DNA from: Sphingobacterium phlebotomi
GTDB lineage: Bacteria > Bacteroidota > Bacteroidia > Sphingobacteriales > Sphingobacteriaceae
Reading direction: 5' to 3'
Assembly (NCBI RefSeq): GCF_008180195.1
Contig: NZ_VTAV01000011.1
Location: 1-64,000 of the forward strand
Length of the DNA stretch: 64,000 bases
Both the position numbers and the translations under genes were made by a program. The notes below the pieces were generated by a model. That model was not told where the DNA came from and ran no database searches. It saw nothing but the letters and a program-made list of their open reading frames with translations. Below are positions 16,764 to 26,400 of this stretch, piece by piece (position 1 is the first letter of the stretch; each line of letters starts with the position of its first letter).

Positions 16764-17507
16764 ATGAATTTCACAGACAAAAATGTAATTATTACGGGAG
16801 GTACCACAGGCATAGGGTTTGCTACGGCAAAAGCTTTTATAGACGCAGGGGCTAATGTGTTCATAACCGGCAGAAAAGCAGACAATCTGCAAAAAGCAGC
16901 AGCAGAAATTAATAGTTCGAGATTAAAAACGGTGGTTTCGGACACGTCCAATCTTACCGGTATCTCGGTTCTGGAACAGGCGGTAATTGAAAATGGAGGT
17001 AAGGTAGACGTTCTTTTTCTAAATGCAGGGATCGCTTCATTTTCGCCGATTGAACAGACGACAGAAGCTGATTTTGACAGGCAGTTTAATACGAACGTAA
17101 AGGGATCGTTCTTTACGCTACAAAAGCTAATTCCGCATTTGGCTGACGGCTCATCGGTGATATTTACTTCATCTACGGTAGCAACAGCTTCGAGCTTAAA
17201 TACAAGTGTGTATTCGGCAACCAAAGGTGCGGTAAACAAAGTTGCCCAGATTGCAGCAAACGAATTGGCATCAAGAAAAATAAGGGTCAACATTGTAAGC
17301 CCTGGCCCAACGCAAACCGAAGGTCTTGACGGTGTTGCAACGGTTGAAGCCAAAGATTTCTTGGCGTCCAGCACGGCTTTGCAAAGATTGGGCAACCCGG
17401 ATGAGATTGCGAACGCTGTTTTGTTCTTAGCTTCTCCTCATGCAAGTTTTGTGACCGGAACGGAATTGTTGGTAGATGGGGGTGCTATAAACTACTTAAT
17501 GAAATAA
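16764..17507 (+). CDS. short-chain dehydrogenase/reductase (SDR)
   Basis: The 247-residue classical SDR has the cofactor motif TGGTTGIG (about residues 11-18), NAG near 89-91, the catalytic Ser in FTSSTVAT (about 138) and the YxxxK pair in VYSATKGAVNK (Tyr about 151, Lys about 155). It ends with the VTGTELLVDGG motif typical of the family. The lack of an acidic residue at the end of beta-strand 2 (FITGRKADNL) favours NADP(H), which is inference. The substrate is unknown. It is divergent from the HxlR gene and followed by a strong hairpin, so it is a single-gene unit likely controlled by HxlR. Confidence 0.9.
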   Translation: MNFTDKNVIITGGTTGIGFATAKAFIDAGANVFITGRKADNLQKAAAEINSSRLKTVVSDTSNLTGISVLEQAVIENGGKVDVLFLNAGIASFSPIEQTTEADFDRQFNTNVKGSFFTLQKLIPHLADGSSVIFTSSTVATASSLNTSVYSATKGAVNKVAQIAANELASRKIRVNIVSPGPTQTEGLDGVATVEAKDFLASSTALQRLGNPDEIANAVLFLASPHASFVTGTELLVDGGAINYLMK

Positions 17508-17523
17508 CCAATGTCATCAAGTA

Positions 17524-17556
17524 CATGAGCCGATTAATCGCATTAATCGGCTCATG
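17524..17556 (+). terminator. 15-bp hairpin terminator, CATGAGCCGATTA type
   Basis: CATGAGCCGATTAAT (17524-17538) pairs perfectly with ATTAATCGGCTCATG (17542-17556) around a CGC loop, 17 bases after the SDR stop. The same outer 13-bp stem recurs at 56664-56696. Confidence 0.75.
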
Positions 17557-17632
17557 GTATCATAAAGAAGAATAGAAGCCAACAAAATAATCATAGTTTT
17601 GTTGTGAATTAAACGGAAACGATATAAATAGT

Positions 17633-18172
17633 ATGAAAGCAAATACTGTAATTTTTACGCTCTTTATCAGCATGATCGCTGTAATATCAGCTTGCAATAG
17701 GCCAAGCGCGGACAAGTTTTTTCAGCGCACCGTATTGAATACGAATATTTTACACGACTTTGCACAAGCGTCTTTTACGAGAACCTTGACCTCTACAATG
17801 GTTGCGCATAAAGGCATGCCAGCCGACCAACAGCAGAACAATCAAGCGCAACAAATTGTCGAAGCAAAAATTGCCTATGTGGAGCAGACGATCGGCCGCA
17901 TAGAAGATATGACGCCGCCAGATGCTGACGCGGGAGCTATCAAAGGAAAATCCCTAGCACTTTACCACTATGTTCTTCCGGTTTATAAAAAGGAATATAT
18001 GGATATTGCAGTGCGTTGCGATAAAAAGGAAGATGTTGAAGTCATTGAACAGTTAGCGCTTGCTGTCGAAGAAAAATATGGTGAAGGATTTGAAAACCTG
18101 TATCTCGAAGTATTGGAATTGGGTAAAGCTTATGCAGAGAAACATAACCTGAACGTGAAATTTGGTAACTAA
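17633..18172 (+). CDS. lipoprotein of unknown function
   Basis: The 179-residue protein has a lipoprotein signal peptide (VISAC, Cys about residue 21) and a fully helical mature part with PADQQQNNQAQQIVEAKIAYVEQTIG, MTPPDADAGAIKGKSLALYHYVLPVY and ending HNLNVKFGN. It resembles small helical Bacteroidota lipoproteins without a known role; I cannot name the family with confidence. A decayed relative of its 3' half is present at 29105-29243. It stands alone between the terminator at 17556 and the regulated promoter of the next SDR gene. Confidence 0.7.
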   Translation: MKANTVIFTLFISMIAVISACNRPSADKFFQRTVLNTNILHDFAQASFTRTLTSTMVAHKGMPADQQQNNQAQQIVEAKIAYVEQTIGRIEDMTPPDADAGAIKGKSLALYHYVLPVYKKEYMDIAVRCDKKEDVEVIEQLALAVEEKYGEGFENLYLEVLELGKAYAEKHNLNVKFGN

Positions 18173-18262
18173 TTATCCATAATTTCCAACTGCCATACTT
18201 TCTATCCAGGTCCCAAATCGTAGCTGTTACAGACCGAAATCAAGTATGAATAGTCTGCAACG

Positions 18263-18335
18263 AGCTAAATCCACGATTTGACTACGTCAATCATTGATTT
18301 AGCTACGTCCAACAATTGGAATACAACCAACTTTG
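18263..18335 (+). promoter_or_regulatory. tandem AraC-type sites and promoter of the SDR/Atu4866/AraC operon
   Basis: GATTTGACTACGTC (18275-18288) and GATTTAGCTACGTC (18296-18309) form a direct repeat with period 21 and 12 of 14 bases equal. A -7-like box CAACTTTG lies at 18328-18335. With the usual 19-base spacer the -33 position is 18305-18308, inside the downstream repeat, while no TTTG is present there. This is the layout of an activator-dependent promoter. An overlapping inverted repeat AGCTAAATC/GATTTAGCT spans 18263-18304. Confidence 0.5.
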
Positions 18336-18368
18336 TTACATTGTTTTAACGTAATAACGATTAAGAAA

Positions 18369-19208
18369 ATGGAAACAAAAAAAGTTTGGTTGGTTACCGG
18401 AGCCTCAAAAGGTCTGGGACTTACATTGGTGAAGAAGCTCCTACAAGAAAACTATTGCGTCGTGGCTACATCACGGAGCGCTAAATCGCTTATCGAAGAG
18501 GTTGGAAATACATCGGAGGTCTTTCTTCCTATCGAAGTAAACTTAACGGATGATCACGAGGTAAAAGCCGCGGTTGAAAAAAGCATGGCGCATTTCGGCA
18601 AGATTGATGTGGTGGTAAACAATGCGGGCTACGGACAGATAGGCACATTAGAAGAGCTGAGTGACGAAGAGGCTAGAGAAAATTTTGATGTCAATGTATT
18701 TGGCTCTTTGAACGTGATCAGAAATGTGATGCCGTATTTACGTCAGCAGAAATCAGGTGCTATTTTCAATATTTCATCGGTAGGTGGTCTTTTTGGCGGC
18801 TTTGCTGGGTGGGGTATTTACTGTGCGACCAAATTTTCGGTTGCGGGTTTTACCGAAGCGTTGGCGGAAGAGGTAAAAGCATTTGGGGTGAGCGCGACGG
18901 TTGTTTATCCCGGGTATTTCCGCACGGATTTTCTGGCGAACGGTTCTGTAAAAACACCGGTCTTGCCGATTCAGGAGTATGAAGCTGCCCGTCAGTCCGA
19001 AACAGCACACCTGAATAGTATCAGCGGCAATCAGCCGAACGATCCGGAAAAAGCGGCAGATGTATTGATCGCTATCAGTAAAGAAGATAACCCACCAGTT
19101 CATTTATTATTGGGTACCGATGCCTACGACATGGCGAAAAATAAGGCGGATTTGCTAAATAAAGATATCGAACAATGGAAAAGCTACACGCTGTCCACCG
19201 GCTTCTAA
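18369..19208 (+). CDS. short-chain dehydrogenase/reductase (SDR), AraC-linked
   Basis: The start is the ATG at 18369 (279 residues), which places VTGASKGLGLT (about residues 9-19) at the normal SDR position. NNAGYGQ (about 88-94), the catalytic Ser in ISSVGG (about 138) and YCATK (about 150-154) are all present. After PGYFRTDF comes a variable C-terminal region, as in SDRs that act on ketones or aldehydes of unknown identity. The 3' end overlaps the next gene by 34 bases. The order SDR, NTF2/Atu4866 protein, AraC regulator indicates one operon. A paralogous SDR/AraC pair is at 41104-42840. Confidence 0.9.
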   Translation: METKKVWLVTGASKGLGLTLVKKLLQENYCVVATSRSAKSLIEEVGNTSEVFLPIEVNLTDDHEVKAAVEKSMAHFGKIDVVVNNAGYGQIGTLEELSDEEARENFDVNVFGSLNVIRNVMPYLRQQKSGAIFNISSVGGLFGGFAGWGIYCATKFSVAGFTEALAEEVKAFGVSATVVYPGYFRTDFLANGSVKTPVLPIQEYEAARQSETAHLNSISGNQPNDPEKAADVLIAISKEDNPPVHLLLGTDAYDMAKNKADLLNKDIEQWKSYTLSTGF

Positions 19209-19930
19209 TCGTGCTTATGGCGGTGGGAAGTGTATGTTGTTCGTCCAAAGCACATGAACCCGTAAATGCCGAAATGGAGGAGGCGATCGAAATCGTTTAT
19301 ATGCATTTTGACAGATGGAAAAATAATGAGGCAAGCTTTTTTGAGTTGCTGGCGGAAGACGCTGTATGGATTGTTAGTGGCAAATCCCCGGTTTCGGGAA
19401 AGTATAACGGGAAAGCTGATTTTTTAGAACGTGCTGTCCAGCCGATTACCGCCAAACTGAAAACTCCATTAAAGCCTGATCTGATGAGTCTTACAACGGA
19501 TGGTGATAATGTATGGCTTCACTTTAAGGCAAGTGCGACTACCACAAGTGACGCTATCTATGAAAATACGTACTTATGGAAGATGCAGTTGAAAAACGGA
19601 AAAATAATACACTGTACTGCATTTTTGGATACTTACGAATTAACAAATTTGATGACTGATAATATAAATAGGATGTCAAAAACTATGGAAGAAACGCGAG
19701 ATTACATCGGCATGTGGGTGACCGCTGACGGAAATATCCGCCACGAATTATTGCCTGGGAATCGTTACGATGAAGCTCGTGGGGATCGTAAAAGTGCCTA
19801 TCAAGGCAGCTACAAAGTGACGGGAAATAATATTGATTATAAAGACGATACGGGTTTTACGGCAGATGGCGAATTTAAGGACGGTATTTTGTACCACGCC
19901 GGGATGATATTATATAAAGAAAATAAGTAA
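19175..19930 (+). CDS. exported NTF2-like (SnoaL) protein fused to an Atu4866-type domain
   Basis: The 251-residue protein has a lipoprotein-like signal peptide (GSVCCSS, Cys about 21-22). An NTF2-like fold follows (about residues 32-160: MHFDRWKNNEASFFELLAEDAVWIV, then SGKYNGKADFLE). The C-terminal domain, about 175-250, matches Atu4866 (PF11512): YIGMWVTADGNIRHELLPGNR-type start, YQGSYKVTGN and DDTGFTADGEF. The Atu4866 domain often sits next to SDR and AraC genes, as here. Reaction unknown. The long start overlaps the SDR gene by 34 bases; the next ATG would remove most of the signal peptide, so I keep the long start. Confidence 0.75.
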   Translation: MEKLHAVHRLLIVLMAVGSVCCSSKAHEPVNAEMEEAIEIVYMHFDRWKNNEASFFELLAEDAVWIVSGKSPVSGKYNGKADFLERAVQPITAKLKTPLKPDLMSLTTDGDNVWLHFKASATTTSDAIYENTYLWKMQLKNGKIIHCTAFLDTYELTNLMTDNINRMSKTMEETRDYIGMWVTADGNIRHELLPGNRYDEARGDRKSAYQGSYKVTGNNIDYKDDTGFTADGEFKDGILYHAGMILYKENK

Positions 19931-19940
19931 ATTAGTCATC

Positions 19941-20855
19941 ATGGAAAACACATTCCGCTTTAATTCTATTGCAGAATTTCACAAGTTTTGCAGTTTGCCG
20001 AATCCCGAACATCCGTTGATCAGCTTGATCGATTACAGTAAGGTTGTTTATCCGGTCAACGATAACCAGATGAAATGGATTCAGGATTTTTATTCGGTGG
20101 GGTTAAAGCGGAATGTCAATGCCAAGTTCAATTACGGACAGCAGCCATATGATTTTGATTCGGGCGTATTGACATTTATTGCGCCACTTCAGTTTCTGAA
20201 AATAGAAATCGACCCGGATGCTGTGGTAGAACCTACAGGCTGGCTTTTGCTCATTCACCCTGATTTTCTTTGGAACACGCCCTTGGCAAAAAAGATAAAA
20301 TCCTTTGACTTCTTCCGGTATTCGGTAAACGAGGCACTTTTTCTCTCGGATAAGGAAGAGAAAATCATGGTAGATATCTTGTTGAAAATGGAGCAGGAAT
20401 ACCAGTCGAATATAGACAAATTCAGCCAAGAACTCATTGTAGCACAACTGGAATTGTTGCTGATTTATGCTGAACGTTTTTATGAGCGCCAGTTTTTAAC
20501 CCGAAAAAAATCAAGTTACGAATTGCTGGACCGTTTTGAAAGCGTACTTTCTGACCTTTTTCAAAAAGACAATGTGCTGGAAAACGGTATGCCAACAGTC
20601 ACGCTCATAGCGGAACAACTGAACATTTCTCCCAACTATTTAGGAACGCTGTTGCGATTGCATACGCAACAGACCACGCAACAGCATATTCAGAACAAGC
20701 TCATAGATTATGCCAAAGAACAACTGAGCACAACAAACCTGTCTATCAGTGAAATCGCTTATGGATTGGGCTTTGAACATCCGCAATCTTTCAGTAAGCT
20801 GTTTAAAGCAAAAACGGAGCAGACACCGTTGGCGTTTCGTAAGTTGTTTAACTAG
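19941..20855 (+). CDS. AraC-family transcription regulator
   Basis: The 304-residue regulator has an N-terminal cupin-like domain (starting FRFNSIAEFHKFC...PEHPLISLIDY) and a C-terminal AraC HTH domain (about residues 205-304). The two helix-turn-helix units are IAEQLNISPNYLGTLLRL and ISEIAYGLGFEHPQSFSKLFKAKT, followed by TPLAFRKLF. It lies 10 bases after the Atu4866 gene and likely controls its own operon through the tandem sites at 18275-18309. It is clearly paralogous to the regulator at 41104-42021: the same EFH start, YGQQ.YDFD, LLLHPDFLWNT and VNEALFLS segments appear in both. Confidence 0.9.
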   Translation: MENTFRFNSIAEFHKFCSLPNPEHPLISLIDYSKVVYPVNDNQMKWIQDFYSVGLKRNVNAKFNYGQQPYDFDSGVLTFIAPLQFLKIEIDPDAVVEPTGWLLLIHPDFLWNTPLAKKIKSFDFFRYSVNEALFLSDKEEKIMVDILLKMEQEYQSNIDKFSQELIVAQLELLLIYAERFYERQFLTRKKSSYELLDRFESVLSDLFQKDNVLENGMPTVTLIAEQLNISPNYLGTLLRLHTQQTTQQHIQNKLIDYAKEQLSTTNLSISEIAYGLGFEHPQSFSKLFKAKTEQTPLAFRKLFN

Positions 20856-20955
20856 TGCAACTCCTAACGGGCAAAAAATTGCTTTTTGAAAGCATACGAG
20901 AAATGCGACAACGTTTCTATGGTTGCATCTATTGTATACCCGACTACTGCAAGCC

Positions 20956-22029
20956 TTACTCGAAGAGTTCCTTCAATTGCTCTTCAAGCATTTCACCTCG
21001 CAGATCCGTGGCGACTATTTTTCCTTCGGGATCAACCAGCACATTACTAGGTATAAATTCGATGCCAAGTCTGTTAACCAAGTCGCTTTTCCAACCTTTT
21101 AAGTCAGACAATTGTGTCCAGGGCAGGTCATCATCCTTAATTGCCTTTTTCCAATTGGATGCTTTCTCATCGAGTGAAATGCCCAATACCGTAAAACCCT
21201 TATCTTTAAATTTCTGGTAGGCTTTTACGACGTTAGGGTTCTCGGCACGGCACGGCATGCACCAACTTGCCCAAAAATCGACTAGGACATATTGCCCTTT
21301 AAATTGCTGGAAATCTACTGGATTTCCGGCGGTGTCCGGTTGGGTGAAATTCTCTAATAGACTGCCGATCTGCCGTCTTGACATTTTTTCAAGCCGGAGC
21401 GCTATTGATTTACCTGCTGACGTATTTTTTGCCGATGGATCAATTTGAGCATAAAGTCGTTTAATTACGGCATACTCGTTTTCCAGATTTATCAGATACA
21501 AACTATAAGGGCTTGTGGGATACGAGATAATAAATTCGTGTGCTTTCACGATGAACTGCTGACTGATCTCCACGCGTCGCCGTTCGATGACGGCCTTTTC
21601 TTCATCGGATACCGAATCAATTTTCTTATACAAAGAATCCCATTCCTGCATCAAATTACGTGTTGATGCTCTATATAAATCTTCGTGTTCTTGCATTAAT
21701 GATCCCTTAAGATTATAGGTGCTGAGGGAATCCTTTATACCAACAAGCGTGAGTTGACCAGGCTCTGCAAAGAAAAAGAAATGCTCTTTGCCGGCATTTA
21801 ACGAAACACGGACAGGTTCATCTAAATTACTTTTCCATTCAAAATGATCATCGACAGCTTTTACCGTATCGGTTATGGATTGGCTTTTGTTATTATAATA
21901 CAGTGTCACCTCACCGTCTGACAGACCTTTAAGTTGGCCCTTGAGGACTGTGTTCTGACTATAAGATGTAAACTGTATCATAAACAGTATTAACGTGATG
22001 CCGACGCCTAATAGTTTTGTTTTTTTCAT
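20956..22029 (-). CDS. TlpA-like thiol-disulfide oxidoreductase with DUF4369 domain
   Basis: The ATG at 22029 gives 357 residues and a signal peptide (ending SYSQN). The DUF4369 domain occupies about residues 25-115 and a helical linker 120-220. The AhpC/TSA-redoxin domain (about 228-357) has the active site WASWCMPCRAENP (Cys about 257 and 260) and a cis-Pro region FIPSNVLVDPEGK. Proteins of this type act in the periplasm as disulfide reductases. It follows SusD by 15-25 bases in the sigma/FecR/SusC/SusD locus, a common arrangement in Sphingobacteriaceae. Its role for the transported substrate is unknown. Confidence 0.9.
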   Translation of the reverse strand: MKKTKLLGVGITLILFMIQFTSYSQNTVLKGQLKGLSDGEVTLYYNNKSQSITDTVKAVDDHFEWKSNLDEPVRVSLNAGKEHFFFFAEPGQLTLVGIKDSLSTYNLKGSLMQEHEDLYRASTRNLMQEWDSLYKKIDSVSDEEKAVIERRRVEISQQFIVKAHEFIISYPTSPYSLYLINLENEYAVIKRLYAQIDPSAKNTSAGKSIALRLEKMSRRQIGSLLENFTQPDTAGNPVDFQQFKGQYVLVDFWASWCMPCRAENPNVVKAYQKFKDKGFTVLGISLDEKASNWKKAIKDDDLPWTQLSDLKGWKSDLVNRLGIEFIPSNVLVDPEGKIVATDLRGEMLEEQLKELFE

Positions 22030-22053
22030 GTGTATCAAATTATGTGTGTATTG

Positions 22054-23466
22054 CTAATTATAACCCTCATTTTGTTCTAATCGATTATTTAAATCGCGTT
22101 GTGCCTGCGGGATAGGGTAGAGGTTTGAAGTAGGCTTATAGCCGGATTTGTGTGTATGAAGTACAGTAGATGCAGAGGAAGCGTCCGTCACATTTCGTTT
22201 GAGATCAAACCATCGGTTCCCCCATTCGAAACATAGTTCTGTTTGTCTTTCTTTCATTACTGCATTGAGCACATCCTCTTGCGATCTCTGATCCATCTGT
22301 ATTTCTAATAAACCTGCCCGTTTACGAACAACATTGACATCTTTTATAGCTTGATCCATGTTATTGAGATGAGCTGCTGCTTCAGCACGTGTCAATATAA
22401 TTTCACCAAGCCTAAATATCATATAATTCTCCGTCGGTACTTCGGATGCGGATTTATTTTTGTACTTATTGGGATACCGATACTGCGTATCGTTTACGGT
22501 TGTCTCACCAATCCATTCCAAAAGACGCTGGTCTCCGTTTTCAAATTGATCTAACAAAAATGAGGTCACTAAATAGCGAGGTACAGCTCCAGTATTGGGT
22601 ATAAATGTTTGGGCTTCATCGGTTTGTCTATACGATGTCTTGACTGGTAGTTGCCAAATCGCTTCTTCGCTTTCTTCTAGAAAAACAGCCCGGAGGGGGA
22701 CATCTGCAAAACCGTATAAGGGGCTGCCAATAATGTCATCCGCTTCATCGTAGGCCATTTGCCAATCGCCAAGATATAAATTGACTTTGGATAACAGTGC
22801 TTTAGCCGTGTAGCGATTGGGCCTCACCCTTCCAGCGGAGGGGTAATCGGCCGAAAGATTATTGACCGCATCCTGTAAGTCTGTGCGAATATATGTATAG
22901 ATAGTCTCTACGGAGCTTCTAGGTAGTTTGGCATTGTGCTCAAAATCCGTGGAGGTAACCAAGGGTACGCCGCCAAATTGGTTCACTAAGTAAAAATAAT
23001 ATAATGCTCTGACGACTTTCATTTCTCCAGTGATTTGTTTAGCAAGCGATTCGGAAATACGGGGATTGCCCGTGACACCTTCAAGTATATCATTAACCCG
23101 GTAGATTGCTTGATATGGATAGTTCCATAGCCCTATAATACCACTACTCCATGGGGTGAGCGTGTAGCTATAAAATTGCGCAAAATAGGAATTGTTATCG
23201 ACGACAGAAAGTTCGTCAGAAGAGAGTCCTGTTGCAATAGTGAGGTTGGCATCACTAAAGCCGAACCCTCTACTTTGGCTATACGAGTAGACTCCAGCAA
23301 CGGCCGACATAACTGTTGCACTATCAGCAAATAGTTGTTGATTGGTGATATATGTCGGTGGATTTCCATCCAATTCAATCAGTTTTTCACAGGAAAACAA
23401 TTGGCAAAGGGTTAACATTGCAAATACTATCCGGAGTATATTTTTTTTAAAATTGACTATCGTCAT
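22054..23466 (-). CDS. RagB/SusD-family nutrient-binding lipoprotein
   Basis: The 470-residue SusD homologue has a lipoprotein signal peptide (CQLFSCEK, Cys about residue 26) and a SusD-like N-terminal part (FADSATVMSAVAGVYSY). The family core includes GEMKVVRALYYFYLVNQFGGVPLV and the C-terminal VMKERQTELCFEWGNRWFDLKR, LYPIPQAQRDLNN and the terminal EQNEGYN motif. It starts 12 bases after the SusC stop and is the surface ligand-binding partner of that receptor. No glycoside hydrolase or peptidase gene accompanies the pair, so the ligand cannot be guessed. Confidence 0.95.
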   Translation of the reverse strand: MTIVNFKKNILRIVFAMLTLCQLFSCEKLIELDGNPPTYITNQQLFADSATVMSAVAGVYSYSQSRGFGFSDANLTIATGLSSDELSVVDNNSYFAQFYSYTLTPWSSGIIGLWNYPYQAIYRVNDILEGVTGNPRISESLAKQITGEMKVVRALYYFYLVNQFGGVPLVTSTDFEHNAKLPRSSVETIYTYIRTDLQDAVNNLSADYPSAGRVRPNRYTAKALLSKVNLYLGDWQMAYDEADDIIGSPLYGFADVPLRAVFLEESEEAIWQLPVKTSYRQTDEAQTFIPNTGAVPRYLVTSFLLDQFENGDQRLLEWIGETTVNDTQYRYPNKYKNKSASEVPTENYMIFRLGEIILTRAEAAAHLNNMDQAIKDVNVVRKRAGLLEIQMDQRSQEDVLNAVMKERQTELCFEWGNRWFDLKRNVTDASSASTVLHTHKSGYKPTSNLYPIPQAQRDLNNRLEQNEGYN

Positions 23467-23478
23467 GATGATTAATTT

Positions 23479-26400
23479 TTAAAATTTAAGATTTACACCC
23501 AAAGCAACGATACGCTGTAAAGGAAGTGCGGTAAATGTACCTGGCTGCTCTGGATCTCCTACCTTATAGTTTGTGAAAGTCAACAAATTTTGGCCGTTCA
23601 TGTAAATATTTCCTGTGCTAACACCGATCTTCTGAAGAAGTTTTTCAGGAAACGTATAGGAAAGCGAAACAGTCTTTATACGTAGATACGTATTATCGCC
23701 ATATACTGCTTCCGATTGCGTAAACGGAGGAATCGTGTACAATGACCCCGAGGCGTAGCTGCTTCCCAATCGTTGGAGGAGAGAGTGGTCGCCAGGATTT
23801 TTCCAATAACGGCCTAGTATTTCGGAAGGCTGATTCGTGGGGCCTCCTGGATAATCTGTACTGTATAGGGCAGCGAGATAGTTCGGGGAATAGCTGCTCG
23901 AAAATTGACAGAATATAAATAACCCCCAATTTTTATACGACAAATTATTGGCCAATCCACCCATGTATTTCACATCCATATGCCCGATGGGTACCTGATC
24001 TCCACCAGTATTCGCGTTACCTGCTTTAGGGGTATGGGTAGCATTTCCATCTTTATCATAAAACTCATACAAACCAGTTTCAGGATTTACCCCTTTATAT
24101 CGATACCCCATAATAATGGATGTTGGTTGTCCTATAATGTATTTGCTCGCATAGGAAGAAGAGGCTAAGTCAGGAAAATCAAGTAGTTTGTTCCTGTTGA
24201 ATGTGATATTAAATGTAGAATTCCAAGAAAAATTTTCTTTCTTGACATTGGTGGATTCTATAGTAAATTCCCATCCTTGATTTTGGACGAGCGCATCTAA
24301 ATTGCCAAATACAACTGGAAATCCTGTCTGTGCGGGCAAAGGCATATCGACTAGTTGATCACCTTGTCGATTGCGATAATAGGTGGCATTCAAATTCAAT
24401 GCATTTCCATATAGACCGATATCCATAGCAACATTTAATGACCGCTTGGTGGACCAGCTAAAGTTTGGATTATAAAGGTTGTACGCATAAGTTGGACGAA
24501 CATTTTGAAATGGAAGAACACCGGATATATTTTGATATAGCGCTTGGTAAGAATAGGCCTTTGAAGCATCGCCCCCGGTGGTTCCATAGCTTGCAGACAG
24601 CTTGCCGTAAGACAGGAGGGGGAGATTCTTTTTGATTGCAGCCTCTTCTGAGAATATCCATCCGCCCCCGGCGGATCCAAAATTACCAAATTGACGTCCT
24701 GGGCCAAAATTGCTGGAGCCGTCGCGACGACCTGACACCTCTAAAATGTATTTATGGTCATGTATATATTTGAGGCGTGCAAAACCGGCTATATATTTAA
24801 AGAGGTTTTTGCGTTCAGACGGGTAGGTGGTGGAAGCACCTATGATAGAGCCGAGAAAATTGTCATTAGCGTATCCATATCCTTCTACTTGATAGGCATC
24901 ATTGGACATTTTTCTGTATGTACCCCCTACTAAGGCGGTCCACTCGCCTTTGCCAGTATAAAACTCGTAATTCAATTGCGGTTCTATGTTAATCGATTGG
25001 TTGACGTTATCACCGAAGGCGGCACTAGCTTCTGCAAAAGTGGGATCTTGCGAACGGGCCGGATTTTCGGACCGCTCAATAGAGTTGTTTCGGCTATACC
25101 CGGCATTTGTACCTAGGGTCAGTCCTGGCAGTAAGATGTAGGACAGGTGGAGAGAACCATTGAAATTATAGTTTTGTAGATAGACTGGTCGCATCAACGA
25201 ACCATAGAAATTATCCACATTTAGGGGAATCCCTTTGTAATTCCATACGAGCGCTCCTGAATCATCGATCAAATCAGGGAGATTTGGCGGCAATACCATG
25301 CTCTGCGCCCCGCCGTAGCGAGCAGATGTATTTCGGTCATATCCGTAATCTGCTACCAGACCTAACTTAAAGCGTTGATCTGACGATGTATTGTTCAGCG
25401 CGGAATGAAACGTCATGCGCTTATCAGAAAAATTGCCGGGATAGTTGTAGTTCGACTGTGTGTAGCCACCTGAGATCAGAAAGGTTGTAGACGGGCTACC
25501 ACCAGATAGCGTAGCGTGTACATCTGTATTATTTGTCATCTTTCCCGCAATGATCGCTGCCCAATCGGTATATTTATCCTGGTCATATAGCATGAGATCT
25601 GGTGCGAACCCATTGTAATCACCCGGATCATCCGATGGGGATAAACCGTCGGCAGTATAAGCTTCTCTTCGGAGCTGCAAATATTGTTGTGTATTTAGAA
25701 ATCTTACAGGCTTGGCCGCCGAGTTAAACTGTGTATTAACACTAACGTCTAATTTTGTTTCACCGGCTTGTCCTTTCTTGGTCGTGATGAGGACGACGCC
25801 GTTGGCTCCCTGCGAACCGTAGATGGACGTTGCGGCGGCATCTTTCAAAATGCTGATGCTTTCTATATCTTTTGGATTAATACTATTAAACGGGCTAAGT
25901 CCGGTAGGCTGGCTTATTCCGCCATTATACGATTGTGCGGTTGCCAGATTATTCAGTAGGTTAATGTTTACATTTTGGGGAGCGAATGGAACACCATCAA
26001 TGATAAACAGCGGTTGATCATACGGTTTTGCTTGAAGCGTGGTACCTAAGGTGTTTTGCCCACGCACCTGTAACATAACTGTTGATCCGGGCACACCGTT
26101 GGACGACGTAACGGCCAATCCAGCCACTTGTCCCTGTAAAGCTGACAGTGGGTTAGTCACGGGTTGTCTTTCAATCGTCTCGGCTGAAACACTGCTGACA
26201 GCGCCTACACTGAATCGTTTAGATTCAGATCCATAGCCTATGACCTGCACCTCATCCACGGTTTTGTCCAGTGGCATAAGTTGAATAGCCCCCAGATCCT
26301 TGGCTGCACTGATTTCTCTATTACCATAGCCTACAAATGAAATCACCAGTGTTTCTCCATCACGGATATCGTTTAAATAAAAGCGCCCGTCCGCATTCGT

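Noticed and set aside
16742-17395. 217-codon open frame on the minus strand opposite the SDR gene
   Set aside because: It mirrors the SDR coding region, has unnatural composition (Val/Ala/Ser-rich with no domain) and no promoter. The plus-strand SDR with all family motifs explains the bases.
20856-20955. Possible gene or attachment site between the AraC and TlpA genes
   Set aside because: Only 100 bases, without a promoter, strong hairpin or tRNA-like fold; it is ordinary convergent spacer.
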